A DNA stretch of 35,492 nucleotides from Actinomycetota bacterium (GTDB taxonomy: Bacteria; Actinomycetota; Acidimicrobiia; Acidimicrobiales; Ilumatobacteraceae): NCBI GenBank assembly GCA_005778215.1, contig SXKB01000256.1, positions 1 to 35,492 on the forward strand, written 5' to 3'. The position numbers were made by a program, and so were the translations under genes. Positions 8,815-16,619 of the stretch are shown here, piece after piece (position 1 is the first letter of the stretch; every line of letters begins with the position of its first letter). The notes beneath the pieces are model-generated. The model ran no database searches, was not told the origin of the DNA, and saw nothing but the letters and a program-made list of their open reading frames with translations.

Positions 8815-8821
8815 ATCCTCC
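8815..8821 (-). promoter_or_regulatory. Strong ribosome binding site of the substrate-binding protein gene
   Basis: On the minus strand the sequence reads GGGGAGGATCTGAC immediately before the GTG at 8809. The GGAGG core is seven bases from the start codon. It is one of the few near-consensus Shine-Dalgarno sites in the window and decides the start of the receptor gene. A strong site here fits the need for more receptor than permease. Confidence 0.75.
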
Positions 8822-8907
8822 CCAGATGATCGATCGCCCCAGTCTGACCCGTGGCCGATGGTGTGAACCGCCGACGAGCGGAGGTGCTGATTGTGTGATC
8901 CCACAAC

Positions 8908-9807
8908 TCACACCGCGAGCTGCGCGCCCACGACGACCACCGCCAGGCCGACGACGATGTACGTGCGGATGTCGCGACCGGTGCGCGTCCACATCGGCCC
9001 GCCGAGCGCCTTCGACCACACGTTGGTGCCACCGTGGATCATCACGGCCGGCCACACGCTGCCGGTGTGGTGCCACGCCACGGTCATCAGCCCCGACAGC
9101 GCCACGCAGAGCAGCACGAACTGGGCCTGGAGGGTGATGAACCGACGCCACTTCGGCTGGTGCAACAGGGCCGGCACCTCGCGCGGCAGGTGCCACGCCC
9201 ACCAGGCCACCGCCAGCACCACGGTGGGCCACCACATCGTGCCCGTCGTGGCCACCAGCACCGGCAGTGCGAAGCCGCGCCACCCCAGCTCCTCCAGCGA
9301 GCCACCCTCGTCGACGAACATGCCCCCGACGATGCGCCGCCACCGTCGAGTGACCGGTTGGTCGCGCAGCAGTGGTGGCACCGGCTCCACCGGGAAGCGC
9401 GCCGCCACGCGCAGGTACGCCACCGAGACCACCACGAACACGGCGAGGATGACCGCATAGGTGATGAGTGCCGCGGTGGTGCTGCGGTCGTGCCATGGCG
9501 CCAGTCGCCACAGCAGTGCCCGGACACCGGCGACACCGCTGCCGAACACCGACGTCACGATCGCGGCGATCGACGGGGCCGCGGCGAACACGAGGATGAT
9601 GGTGGCGAACGGTTGCGTGCGGCAGAAGCGCGCGATCGACACCGTGTTCGCGTAGGTGTCGTGCGCGTCGAACCAGGCGAACATCTCGGGGAACACGCGC
9701 CGCGTCTCGGGCCGTGCGGCCTGCACGCGGCCGGCGTAGACCATCACGCCGCACACCACCGCCAACGCGATCGCGTAGTACAGCCCGAGTGACGCCCAGC
9801 CGGTCAC
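8908..9807 (-). CDS. CPBP family intramembrane metalloprotease
   Basis: This 299-residue membrane protein belongs to the CPBP (CAAX protease and bacteriocin-processing, formerly Abi) family of intramembrane metalloproteases. The expected motifs are present: EELGWRGFALP (Glu172, Glu173, Arg177), a histidine in WHLP (206) and a histidine in HGGTN (258). Hydrophobic segments fill the rest. The GTG at 9807 overlaps the stop of the FAD oxidase gene (GTGA), which fixes the start; the 21 extra upstream residues in the open frame lie over that gene. Family roles include prenyl-protein processing, peptide maturation and self-immunity, and none can be assigned here. Its place between catabolic enzymes and the transporter is unusual. 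It might process an exported peptide or membrane component of the system, but that is a guess. Confidence 0.88.
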   Translation of the reverse strand: MTGWASLGLYYAIALAVVCGVMVYAGRVQAARPETRRVFPEMFAWFDAHDTYANTVSIARFCRTQPFATIILVFAAAPSIAAIVTSVFGSGVAGVRALLWRLAPWHDRSTTAALITYAVILAVFVVVSVAYLRVAARFPVEPVPPLLRDQPVTRRWRRIVGGMFVDEGGSLEELGWRGFALPVLVATTGTMWWPTVVLAVAWWAWHLPREVPALLHQPKWRRFITLQAQFVLLCVALSGLMTVAWHHTGSVWPAVMIHGGTNVWSKALGGPMWTRTGRDIRTYIVVGLAVVVVGAQLAV

Positions 9808-10925
9808 TTGTGCCCCGATGCGCCGAAGTGATGGGGGGCCGCGTGCAACGCGAACGGGTTGTCGTGCCACCCCGTGTCGTCGGCGAGGTCGGCCAGGCGT
9901 CGCCCGATCTCGGGAACGAACTTGAACCCGTGCCCACTCAGCCCCACGCCCACCAGGATGTCACCGATTCGGTCGAGCACGAAGTCCTCCGTCGGGGTGG
10001 ATGCGTACAGGCACGTCGACGCGTCCACCGGTGTCGGGTCGACGCCGGGCAGGTTCGCCGCCGCCCACTCCTGCAGGCGCTGCCACGACGTGGGTTCCAC
10101 CTCGTACGTGCGGTGGTCGGGATGCACCACCGGACCCGTGTGGTGCTCGCCCACCTTCACCAGCCCCTCGGGCGTGGTCATGCCGTAGTGCCGCAACTTG
10201 GCGCGATCGATGAATGTCGGCCAGGCGAACTGCCCACGCGGTCGGAAGAACGCGAGCTGTTCCTTGGTGACGCGATACCCGGGCAGGTCGACCACGCCCG
10301 CCAGCAGCGACGGCGCCCACGCGCCCGTGGTGACCACCGCAACGCCGGCGCGCACCGTGCGGTCGCCCAGGTGCACCACCACACCCGCGTCGGTCTGTTC
10401 CACCCGCGTGACCTCGGTGACGGCCTGCAGCGTCGCACCGTGCTGCACCGCCAGGCGACGCAGCACCGACACGGCCCGATCGGCGTGCACCGTGCCGCCG
10501 TCGGCGTGGAACAGGACGTCGCCGTCGAACCGCATGCCCGGGTAGCGACGCTGCGCGTCGACCGCGTCGAACCGCTCCATCGCCACGCCCACGGCAGTGG
10601 TGCACTGTTCGATCTCGTCGAGCTCCTCGGCGAAGCCCGTGTCGATGGCACCCGTGCGCGACAGCAGCGGCACGCCCGCTGCACGTTCGAGTTCGCCCCA
10701 CCCGTCGAGCGCATCGAGTGCGAACCGCACGTAGGCCGGATCGGTGTGACCCAACCGCACGATGCGCTCGGTGCCGTGCGACGAACCCCGCCGATGGCCG
10801 GGCTCGAACCGGTCGACCGCCAACACCGAACGGCCTCGCCGCGCGCAGTGCCAGGCCGTGGCCGAACCGGCAGCGCCACAACCGACCACCACCACGTCGA
10901 ACACGTCGACGCGGTCGGCACTCAC
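9804..10925 (-). CDS. FAD-dependent amine oxidase, sarcosine/N-methyltryptophan oxidase type
   Basis: This 373-residue flavoprotein resembles monomeric sarcosine oxidase and N-methyl-L-tryptophan oxidase, which oxidise secondary or primary amino groups and make hydrogen peroxide. The N-terminus has the FAD-binding motif VVVVGCGAAGSATA. The segment CLYASTPTEDF contains Cys305 at the position of the cysteine that binds FAD covalently in sarcosine oxidases, and GLSGHGFKF near the C-terminus matches the family. The length is typical (about 370-390). The GTG at 10925 overlaps the stop of the M55 aminopeptidase gene, and its own stop overlaps the CPBP start. In this cluster it could oxidise an amino acid or N-alkyl amino acid released by the neighbouring hydrolases. 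The substrate (sarcosine, D-amino acid, N-methylated residue or fructosyl-amino acid) cannot be decided. Confidence 0.88.
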   Translation of the reverse strand: MSADRVDVFDVVVVGCGAAGSATAWHCARRGRSVLAVDRFEPGHRRGSSHGTERIVRLGHTDPAYVRFALDALDGWGELERAAGVPLLSRTGAIDTGFAEELDEIEQCTTAVGVAMERFDAVDAQRRYPGMRFDGDVLFHADGGTVHADRAVSVLRRLAVQHGATLQAVTEVTRVEQTDAGVVVHLGDRTVRAGVAVVTTGAWAPSLLAGVVDLPGYRVTKEQLAFFRPRGQFAWPTFIDRAKLRHYGMTTPEGLVKVGEHHTGPVVHPDHRTYEVEPTSWQRLQEWAAANLPGVDPTPVDASTCLYASTPTEDFVLDRIGDILVGVGLSGHGFKFVPEIGRRLADLADDTGWHDNPFALHAAPHHFGASGHK

Positions 10926-11761
10926 TGGTTCCACGCGCCGGCTTCGAAGTCGGCGACCTCGACCGCCAGCCATGCGCGTTCGAATGCGCTCGGCACGTCG
11001 TGTGCCGTGATGCGCACGGTGCGCACGTCGACACGTTCCACATCGACGAACCGCTCGATGCGATCGGCCTGACGGTGCGAGAGCGTGTCGATCTCGATGA
11101 CGGTCGGCGTGTTCACCACCAGCGGCGCCACCGCGGCGCGGTTGCGCACTGCTGCTTCGGCCGCCATGCGGATCATCTCGGTGGTGGTGGGCAGCGGCAG
11201 ACACCGTGCGTTCTGCCGCCCGGTCGTGTGCTTCACGGTGACCGCAGTGATGCCCGGCACGAACTGCGCCGCCTCGTCGGCGACGTACTGATCGCCCGTC
11301 ACCCGCACCACCGGCAGACCGTGGTGACCTGCCACGGCGGCTGTGATGGCCGTCTCGCCGATCGGCCGGCCGTTCAAGCGGAACTGCCCCACCACGCCGC
11401 CGTGCCACGTGTGGGACAGCAACCCGTCGGTGCCCGCCATCGAGTGGTAGCCCACCAGCAGCGCGCACGAGAACGACGAGTCGAGACCCTCCACCTGGCA
11501 CATCGTGCGGCCGGCCGCAGGGCCACGATGGGCCACCACGCCGGCTGGCAGGTCGTCGAACAACAGGTTGCGCATGCCGGCATGGCCGTCGACCACCAGC
11601 ACCTCGGTGGCCCCTGCCGCGAACGCACCCTCCGCAGCGGCGATCACGTCGCCGGTCATCCACCGACGAGCGCGTTCCCAGCCTGCGGTGCCCTGCGTGA
11701 GCTCCTCGCCGTGCACCACACCGCTGATGCCCTCCATGTCGGCGGAGATGAACACCTTCAC
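10922..11761 (-). CDS. dppA: M55 family zinc D-aminopeptidase (DppA-like)
   Basis: This 279-residue protein matches the M55 peptidases, whose type member, Bacillus subtilis DppA, is a zinc-dependent D-aminopeptidase acting on D-Ala-containing peptides. The metal ligands known from DppA fall at the expected places: Asp8 and Glu10 in ISADMEG, His60 in VDGHAGM, His106 in GYHSMAG and Glu136 in RPIGE. His117 in LSHTWHGG matches the catalytic histidine. No signal peptide is present, so it acts in the cytoplasm. The GTG at 11761 overlaps the stop of the amidohydrolase (GTGA), and the N-terminal VKVFISADMEG is where the family begins. It is the best evidence that the cluster deals with peptides, perhaps containing D-amino acids. 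Substrate preference is inferred from the family, and the symbol is given by similarity. Confidence 0.9.
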   Translation of the reverse strand: MKVFISADMEGISGVVHGEELTQGTAGWERARRWMTGDVIAAAEGAFAAGATEVLVVDGHAGMRNLLFDDLPAGVVAHRGPAAGRTMCQVEGLDSSFSCALLVGYHSMAGTDGLLSHTWHGGVVGQFRLNGRPIGETAITAAVAGHHGLPVVRVTGDQYVADEAAQFVPGITAVTVKHTTGRQNARCLPLPTTTEMIRMAAEAAVRNRAAVAPLVVNTPTVIEIDTLSHRQADRIERFVDVERVDVRTVRITAHDVPSAFERAWLAVEVADFEAGAWNQ

Positions 11762-13506
11762 GAGCGAGCCTCCGGACCGGGTTGTGCGCCGCGCACCACG
11801 TGGCCCGGTGTGGCACCGGTCCACTGGCCGTCGACGAACGTGATGGCACCGGACTTCACGGTCCAACGGTAGCCATCGGCCGCTTGCAGCAACCGGGTGC
11901 CGCCGGCCGGGAGGTCGGCCACCAGACGGGGCGGGTGCAGCTGCAGCGCAGCGAGGTCGATCACGTTCAGGTCGGCCAGATAGCCGGGGGCCACCACACC
12001 GCGATCGTGCCAACCGACGTGGCGCGCCGGGCGCTGCGTCTGATGGTGCACCACGTGCTCGAGCGGCAGCCCGGGGCCACGGGTGCGATCACGGCACCAG
12101 TGCGCCACCGCGGTGGTGGGGAACGTGGCGTCACAGATGAAGTTGCAGTGCGCGCCGCCGTCGCTGAGCCCGAACACCACGTTCGGCGCCGTCATCATCT
12201 CGCGCACGTCGTCGAGGTTGCCGCCCGCGTAGTTGTTGAGCGGCATGTAGAACATGTCACCGCCGTCGTTCGCCACCAGCAGGTCGTAGGCGAGGTCGAT
12301 CGGGGCGCGACCCGACCGTGCCGCGAGCGCCGCCACCGACCGGTCGGCGGTGGGCTCGTAATCGGGCGGATCGCCCAGCGGGAACATGCGGTCGAACGCG
12401 CTCAGCACCATCGACACCAGCCCTCGCGGCATGTGGTGCGGGTGCTCCTCGATGATGCGCGCCTTCACGCTGTCGTCGCGCAGCGCGGCCACGCGTTCGG
12501 CGAGCGACAGCTTCGCGATGCGTCGATACGTGGGCGTGGCCTGCAACGGGTTCACCGACCCCGACAGCCCGAGCAGCAGACCGATGGGCCGCGGCGCCAC
12601 CTGCCCCTTCACGTCGAGCCCCTCGGCACACAGCTCGTCGATCACTGCGAGCATGTCGCGCCAGCGATGAGCGACCGCGTCGACCTGCTCCACCGTGAAC
12701 GACAACGGCCGCCGCACCTCGCGGGCGATGCGGCGCAGCAGCGCGATCTCGCGTTCGGCATGGTCGGGCTGGTCGGTGAGGTACAGGTCGCTCACCAGCT
12801 GCACCACGCCACGTCCGCTGGTGGTGAGCGCCGACGCGATGCCGATGAGCTCCTCAGCGCTCGCGGTCATGGTGCCGACGTACTCGCCTGTGCCCGTGCG
12901 ATGGATCATCGTGCGCGACGTCGCGAAGCCCAGCGCGCCGGCATCGAGCGCCTCGCCGACCAGACGGCTCATTGCTTCGATCTCGTCGGCGGTGGGGGCG
13001 ACGGTGTGGTCGGCGCCGCGCTCGCCCATCACGTAGGCGCGCAGCGCGGCGTGCGGTACGTGCGAGCCGATGTCCACCGTGTGCGGCACGCGGTCGACGG
13101 CGTCCAGATACTCGGGGAAGCTCTCCCAGTCCCACGGCAGACCCTCGGCGAGTGCCGTGCCCGGGATGTCCTCCACGCCCTCCAGCAGGCCGATCAACCA
13201 GTCGTGGCGATCGGGGCGCGCGGGCGCGAACCCGACACCGCAGTTGCCCATCGCGATCGACGTCACGCCGTTCACCGACGACGGCTCCACCACGGGGTCC
13301 CAGGTCACCTGGCCGTCGTAGTGGGTGTGGATGTCGACCCAACCGGGTGCCACCACCAGGCCGTCGGCGTCGATGTGCTCGCGGGCGTCGCCGAGCGACG
13401 GTCCCACCTCGACGATCCGCCCCCCGGCGATCGCCACGTCGGCCACACGGCCGGGCGCCCCGGTGCCGTCGACCACCAACCCGTTGCGGATCACGAGATC
13501 ATGCAT
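11758..13506 (-). CDS. Amidohydrolase related to N-acyl-D-amino-acid deacylases
   Basis: A 582-residue metal-dependent amidohydrolase with the layout of D-aminoacylase/dihydroorotase-type enzymes. It has a small N-terminal beta domain (MHDLVIRNGLVVDGTG), the metal motif DIHTHYDG (His60, His62), GNCGVGFAP with Cys89 at the place of the D-aminoacylase metal cysteine, and a late aspartate in GLSDGGAH. The middle metal histidines typical of D-aminoacylases (ISHHK- and SHxRDE-like motifs) are not recognisable; the regions that seem equivalent read GVVQLVSD and LSFTVEQVD. The reaction may therefore differ, and the common label N-acyl-D-amino-acid deacylase is only tentative. The ATG at 13506 is where family similarity begins. 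The stop overlaps the M55 gene as GTGA, so the two are probably made together and may act in sequence. Confidence 0.85.
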   Translation of the reverse strand: MHDLVIRNGLVVDGTGAPGRVADVAIAGGRIVEVGPSLGDAREHIDADGLVVAPGWVDIHTHYDGQVTWDPVVEPSSVNGVTSIAMGNCGVGFAPARPDRHDWLIGLLEGVEDIPGTALAEGLPWDWESFPEYLDAVDRVPHTVDIGSHVPHAALRAYVMGERGADHTVAPTADEIEAMSRLVGEALDAGALGFATSRTMIHRTGTGEYVGTMTASAEELIGIASALTTSGRGVVQLVSDLYLTDQPDHAEREIALLRRIAREVRRPLSFTVEQVDAVAHRWRDMLAVIDELCAEGLDVKGQVAPRPIGLLLGLSGSVNPLQATPTYRRIAKLSLAERVAALRDDSVKARIIEEHPHHMPRGLVSMVLSAFDRMFPLGDPPDYEPTADRSVAALAARSGRAPIDLAYDLLVANDGGDMFYMPLNNYAGGNLDDVREMMTAPNVVFGLSDGGAHCNFICDATFPTTAVAHWCRDRTRGPGLPLEHVVHHQTQRPARHVGWHDRGVVAPGYLADLNVIDLAALQLHPPRLVADLPAGGTRLLQAADGYRWTVKSGAITFVDGQWTGATPGHVVRGAQPGPEARS

Positions 13507-13587
13507 CGCCCCAGGTTGGTGCCGGGCGGCTGTGCCAAGTCGCCAACGAAGCGCGCAGCTCGCTGTGCGATCGAACAACGCCGCGCG

Positions 13588-13923
13588 TCAGTCGAGCATC
13601 TTCATCTCGTCGATCTGACCGTCGGTGAGGTGGAATGCCACGGCCGCCTCGAACTGCCGACCGCTGTCGTCGTCGATGCGTTCGTGATCGACCACCCAGT
13701 CGCCGACCGCGATGCGGTTCAGGATGGTGGCGCGCCGGCCCACCACGGCGAACACCGGCACGTACGCCTCGCGCAGTTGCTCGTAGCCCTCGGCGCGCAC
13801 GGTGCCGTTGCCCGTGGTGAGGCGGATGGTGGGCGCGAAACACGCCACGAAGTCGTCGAGGCGGTGCTCGTTGTACGCGGCCAGTTGACGGTTCACCGGG
13901 TGATCGTCGGGCAGTCCGTTCAT
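13588..13923 (-). CDS. NTF2-like (SnoaL/ketosteroid isomerase fold) small protein, copy 1
   Basis: A 111-residue protein with the cone-like NTF2 fold expected from its length and pattern: an N-terminal helix (HPVNRQLAAYNEHRLDDFVACFAP), then strands ending in FHLTDGQIDEMKMLD. Such proteins serve as small isomerases, hydratases, cyclases or binding subunits; no catalytic role can be assigned. It is closely similar to the protein at 24708-25052, with shared LPDDHPV, CFAPTIRL, VRAEG, GRRATIL and VDHER segments. The ATG at 13923 overlaps the stop of PucR1 (ATGA), so I prefer it to the ATG at 13935. Being coupled to the regulator gene, it may be a metabolite-binding partner or an enzyme of the regulated pathway. 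An 81-base gap separates it from the amidohydrolase. Confidence 0.82.
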   Translation of the reverse strand: MNGLPDDHPVNRQLAAYNEHRLDDFVACFAPTIRLTTGNGTVRAEGYEQLREAYVPVFAVVGRRATILNRIAVGDWVVDHERIDDDSGRQFEAAVAFHLTDGQIDEMKMLD

Positions 13924-15521
13924 CGCAACCTCCACTGCAGCTCCAGCACGAATCGTGCGACCGGGTCACCGAGGTCGAGGTCGATCAGTTCGTGGATGCG
14001 CTTCAACCGATACCGCAGCGTGTTCGAGTGGATGTCGAGACGTGCTGCGGCCGCGCTCACGTCGCCGAACGCGTCGAGATAGGCCCCGAGCGTGGCCAGG
14101 TGATCGGTGTGATGCTCGGCATCGTGGCGCGCGAGCAGGTCGAGATGTGGGGTGCGGCAGCGCGGATCACCGACGAGACGTTCGCGCACGTGCCGCATCA
14201 CCACGTCGGACTGCACGTCGGTGATGGCGGCCACCTGCGACGTCGGGCGATCCTGCGCGAGCAGCGCGGCAAGGGTCTGCTCGGCCTCCCAGCGCGACGT
14301 GGCGAGTCCGCCGATGTCGACAGCGGCGCTACCGATGCCGGCGAACACGTCGCGCTTCAACGCGTGCGTGGCGCGCTGGGTGACGTCGCCCACCACTTCA
14401 CGGATCCGACGCGCCGTCACGCGGTCCGACTCCGGCACGATCACCAGCACCACACCGTCGAGGTCGACCGCGGCCGACCGGTCGTCGAGCAGCTCGAACT
14501 GCAACGACGCCACCTCGGCCAGCCGGCGCTGGCGCATGATGGCCGACGCTGCGTCGAGATCGCTGCGCTCGTGCACGCGCAGTGCCACCACCCGCAGCCG
14601 TTCACCGTCGCGTGGAGCCAGCAGCGAACCGGCCGACCCGTCGAGCGCCGCACGCACGGCCTCGGCGCGGCGGCGGCGCGCGACTTCGCCGGCACGTTGG
14701 TGCTGCAGCAACAACAGTGCCGCCTGTGCGGTGCTGGCCACCAGCGCGCGTTCGGCGTGGTCGTCGAACGGCATGTCGCCCTGCACCACCCAGATGGTGC
14801 CCAGCACCTCGTCGCCCGCGCGCACCGCGACCCCCAGGCGAGCACGCACCGGTGGTTCGGCGGTGGCCGGCAGGTGCACCACGGGCCCGTCGGCGAACAA
14901 CCGGCGGTACAGCGCCACCATGTCGTCGCGCGCCATCACGTAGTTGGGCACGCCGCGCCCGAGGATGGAGTCGCGGCGCACGTCGTCGATCGGCTGATCG
15001 AGGTTCGAGTACGCCACCACGCGCAGCTCGCGGTCCTCGATGGTGGTGGCGCCACCAACGGCCGCGGCGATGGCGTTCGCCAGCGCGAACAGGTCGCTCG
15101 GCCCGCCGTCGCCGGGGCCGGCCACGCCGGGCATCTCCACCAGCGTGCGCAGCAGCACGAACACCTGACCCCAGTCGGAAGTGCCCGGCGGCACCGCCAC
15201 GGCCACGGCGCCTGCGTCAGCGCGACTGCGCGCGACGGCGAGTTGATCCGGTGCCAGCTTCGCGATCAGCAGGGCGGCACCAGCGTCGTGAGCGCGGCGC
15301 AGCACGGCGTCGAACGCGTCGTCGACGGAGGAACAACCGACCAGGAGCACCACGTCGCCCGGCGCGAGCGCCGTGCTGTCGTCGGGGCTGACGATGAGCA
15401 CGCGGCGGGCCTCCACATCGACACCCGACGGCGCCGCCACCAACTCGAGGACCAGCGGAGACAGCCGCTCGAGCATGACACCGACCGTCAACGGAGCGTG
15501 CTCGGCATCGACGACGACCAT
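13920..15521 (-). CDS. PucR/CdaR-type transcriptional regulator 1
   Basis: A 533-residue regulator of the PucR family, whose members control purine, amino acid or diacid catabolism and usually sense a small metabolite. The N-terminal ~140 residues resemble the PucR domain. A GAF-like middle follows (~150-300, with DLFALANAIAAAVGGATTIEDRELRVVAYS; here only its first part is the PucR-typical LANAIA stretch). The C-terminus is the family's DNA-binding helix-turn-helix (AAARLDIHSNTLRYRLKRI). It heads the long leftward chain and is transcribed away from the serine hydrolase operon at 15570, so it probably controls both sides and itself. The ATG at 15521 is the first start that leaves the 48-base divergent gap; no clear Shine-Dalgarno is visible. 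A homologue with the same segments lies at 26509-28098. Confidence 0.9.
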   Translation of the reverse strand: MVVVDAEHAPLTVGVMLERLSPLVLELVAAPSGVDVEARRVLIVSPDDSTALAPGDVVLLVGCSSVDDAFDAVLRRAHDAGAALLIAKLAPDQLAVARSRADAGAVAVAVPPGTSDWGQVFVLLRTLVEMPGVAGPGDGGPSDLFALANAIAAAVGGATTIEDRELRVVAYSNLDQPIDDVRRDSILGRGVPNYVMARDDMVALYRRLFADGPVVHLPATAEPPVRARLGVAVRAGDEVLGTIWVVQGDMPFDDHAERALVASTAQAALLLLQHQRAGEVARRRRAEAVRAALDGSAGSLLAPRDGERLRVVALRVHERSDLDAASAIMRQRRLAEVASLQFELLDDRSAAVDLDGVVLVIVPESDRVTARRIREVVGDVTQRATHALKRDVFAGIGSAAVDIGGLATSRWEAEQTLAALLAQDRPTSQVAAITDVQSDVVMRHVRERLVGDPRCRTPHLDLLARHDAEHHTDHLATLGAYLDAFGDVSAAAARLDIHSNTLRYRLKRIHELIDLDLGDPVARFVLELQWRLR

Positions 15522-15543
15522 TCGGCCACGGTAGCCCTGCGCT

Positions 15544-15555
15544 TGACGGACGTCA
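15544..15555. promoter_or_regulatory. Palindrome in the PucR1/serine hydrolase divergent gap, candidate operator
   Basis: TGACGGACGTCA is a 5-bp inverted repeat (TGACG and CGTCA) around GA. It lies in the 48-base gap between the divergent PucR1 and serine hydrolase genes. A plus-strand TTGACG (15543-15548) overlaps its left half and resembles a -35 element, but I find no convincing -10 at the right distance. The position suits a regulator acting on both genes. The repeat is short and may be chance in this GC-rich DNA. Confidence 0.3.
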
Positions 15556-15569
15556 TACCGTGTCCCCCG

Positions 15570-16619
15570 ATGGCGCCCCTGCACACCCTCCTCGACGACT
15601 TCCTGGCTGCGCACGACGACATGCCGGGCGTGCTGCTGCACGTCGAGGCACCGTCGCTGGGATGCAGTTGGTCGGGTGGTGCCGGTGTGGTCGAGCGCGA
15701 CGGGTCGCCGCTGGCCGGCACCGAGTGCTTCCGCGTCGCCAGCATCACCAAGACGTTCGTCGCCGTCGCGGTGCTGCGGCTGGTGGAGCGCGGCGTGCTC
15801 GACCTCGACGACATCGCCCTGCCGCACATCCCCGAACCGGCCGCCTCGATGTTCCAGCGCGCCGTACCCGACGCGCCCGCCATCACCGTGCGCCATCTGC
15901 TGCAACACACCAGCGGCGTGTACGACTTCGGCAACGACACCCACTACCGACGCGCCATCGGCACCGACCCACAACGCGAGTGGTCGGCCACCGACCTCAT
16001 CGGCATCGCCTTCGAGCACGGCACGTCGTACTCGGCCCCCGGCGCCGAGTTCCACTACAGCGACACCGGTTACGTGCTGCTCGCACTGCTGCTCGAACAC
16101 CACACCGGGCTGCCCTTCGCCGCAGCACTCCGCGCCGAATCGGGCATCGACCAACTCGGTCTCACCCACACCTGGCTCGAGGGCAAGGAACCACTGCCCG
16201 GTGCCGCGCCGACCCGGGCCCATCAGTACCTCGGACCCAACGACACGTACGGCTTCAACCCATCGTTCGACGGGTACGGCGGTGGCGGGTTGGTGTCCAC
16301 CGGACGCGACCTCGCCACCTACGTGCGCGCCGTCGTGCACGGCGAGTTGCTGTCGCCCGCCACCACGGCCGCGATGCTCGACTGCTCCGTGCCCACCGAC
16401 CTCGGCGACCTCGGCCAGCGGATGGGCCTCGGCATCTTCCAGAGCACCATCGACGGCATCGAGCGCGTCGGTCACGAAGGATTCTGGGGCACGTGGATGT
16501 ACCACCTGCCCGAACACGACATCACCGTCGCCGGCGCACACACCTCCATCCCGTTCGACATGCCGGCCAAGCAACGGCTCATCAATGGGGCGGTGCAACT
16601 GCTGGCGGGTGGCGGGTGA
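15570..16619 (+). CDS. Beta-lactamase-fold serine hydrolase 1 (class C / DD-peptidase family)
   Basis: A 349-residue serine hydrolase of the beta-lactamase/transpeptidase-like family (Pfam Beta-lactamase), which includes DD-peptidases, D-aminopeptidases, esterases and amide hydrolases. The catalytic motif SITK is at Ser58-Lys61, the YSD motif at Tyr163, and a HEG motif near the C-terminus stands where KTG or HxG is usual. No signal peptide is seen, so it is probably cytoplasmic and not a resistance enzyme. The ATG at 15570 is the first start in frame after the divergent promoter gap. The stop overlaps the YbaK gene as GTGA. It would be the first gene of a three-gene operon turned away from PucR1. 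The substrate is unknown; D-peptide, amide or ester hydrolysis is possible. Confidence 0.88.
   Translation: MAPLHTLLDDFLAAHDDMPGVLLHVEAPSLGCSWSGGAGVVERDGSPLAGTECFRVASITKTFVAVAVLRLVERGVLDLDDIALPHIPEPAASMFQRAVPDAPAITVRHLLQHTSGVYDFGNDTHYRRAIGTDPQREWSATDLIGIAFEHGTSYSAPGAEFHYSDTGYVLLALLLEHHTGLPFAAALRAESGIDQLGLTHTWLEGKEPLPGAAPTRAHQYLGPNDTYGFNPSFDGYGGGGLVSTGRDLATYVRAVVHGELLSPATTAAMLDCSVPTDLGDLGQRMGLGIFQSTIDGIERVGHEGFWGTWMYHLPEHDITVAGAHTSIPFDMPAKQRLINGAVQLLAGGG

Noticed and set aside
4505-8866. Very long plus-strand open frame (1453 codons) opposite the transporter and binding-protein genes
   Set aside because: Its translation is Arg/His/Gln-rich with no domain, while the minus strand encodes intact ABC, MFS and receptor motifs. 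It is a GC-driven shadow frame.
8810-8907. Promoter for the binding-protein gene in the 98-base gap
   Set aside because: TTCACA and CAGACT are present on the minus strand but 15 bases apart with a weak -10, so I do not call it.
8908-9807. CPBP (Abi) protein as part of a phage defence or bacteriocin system
   Set aside because: No toxin, bacteriocin precursor, nuclease or other defence gene is near; it is coupled to metabolic genes.
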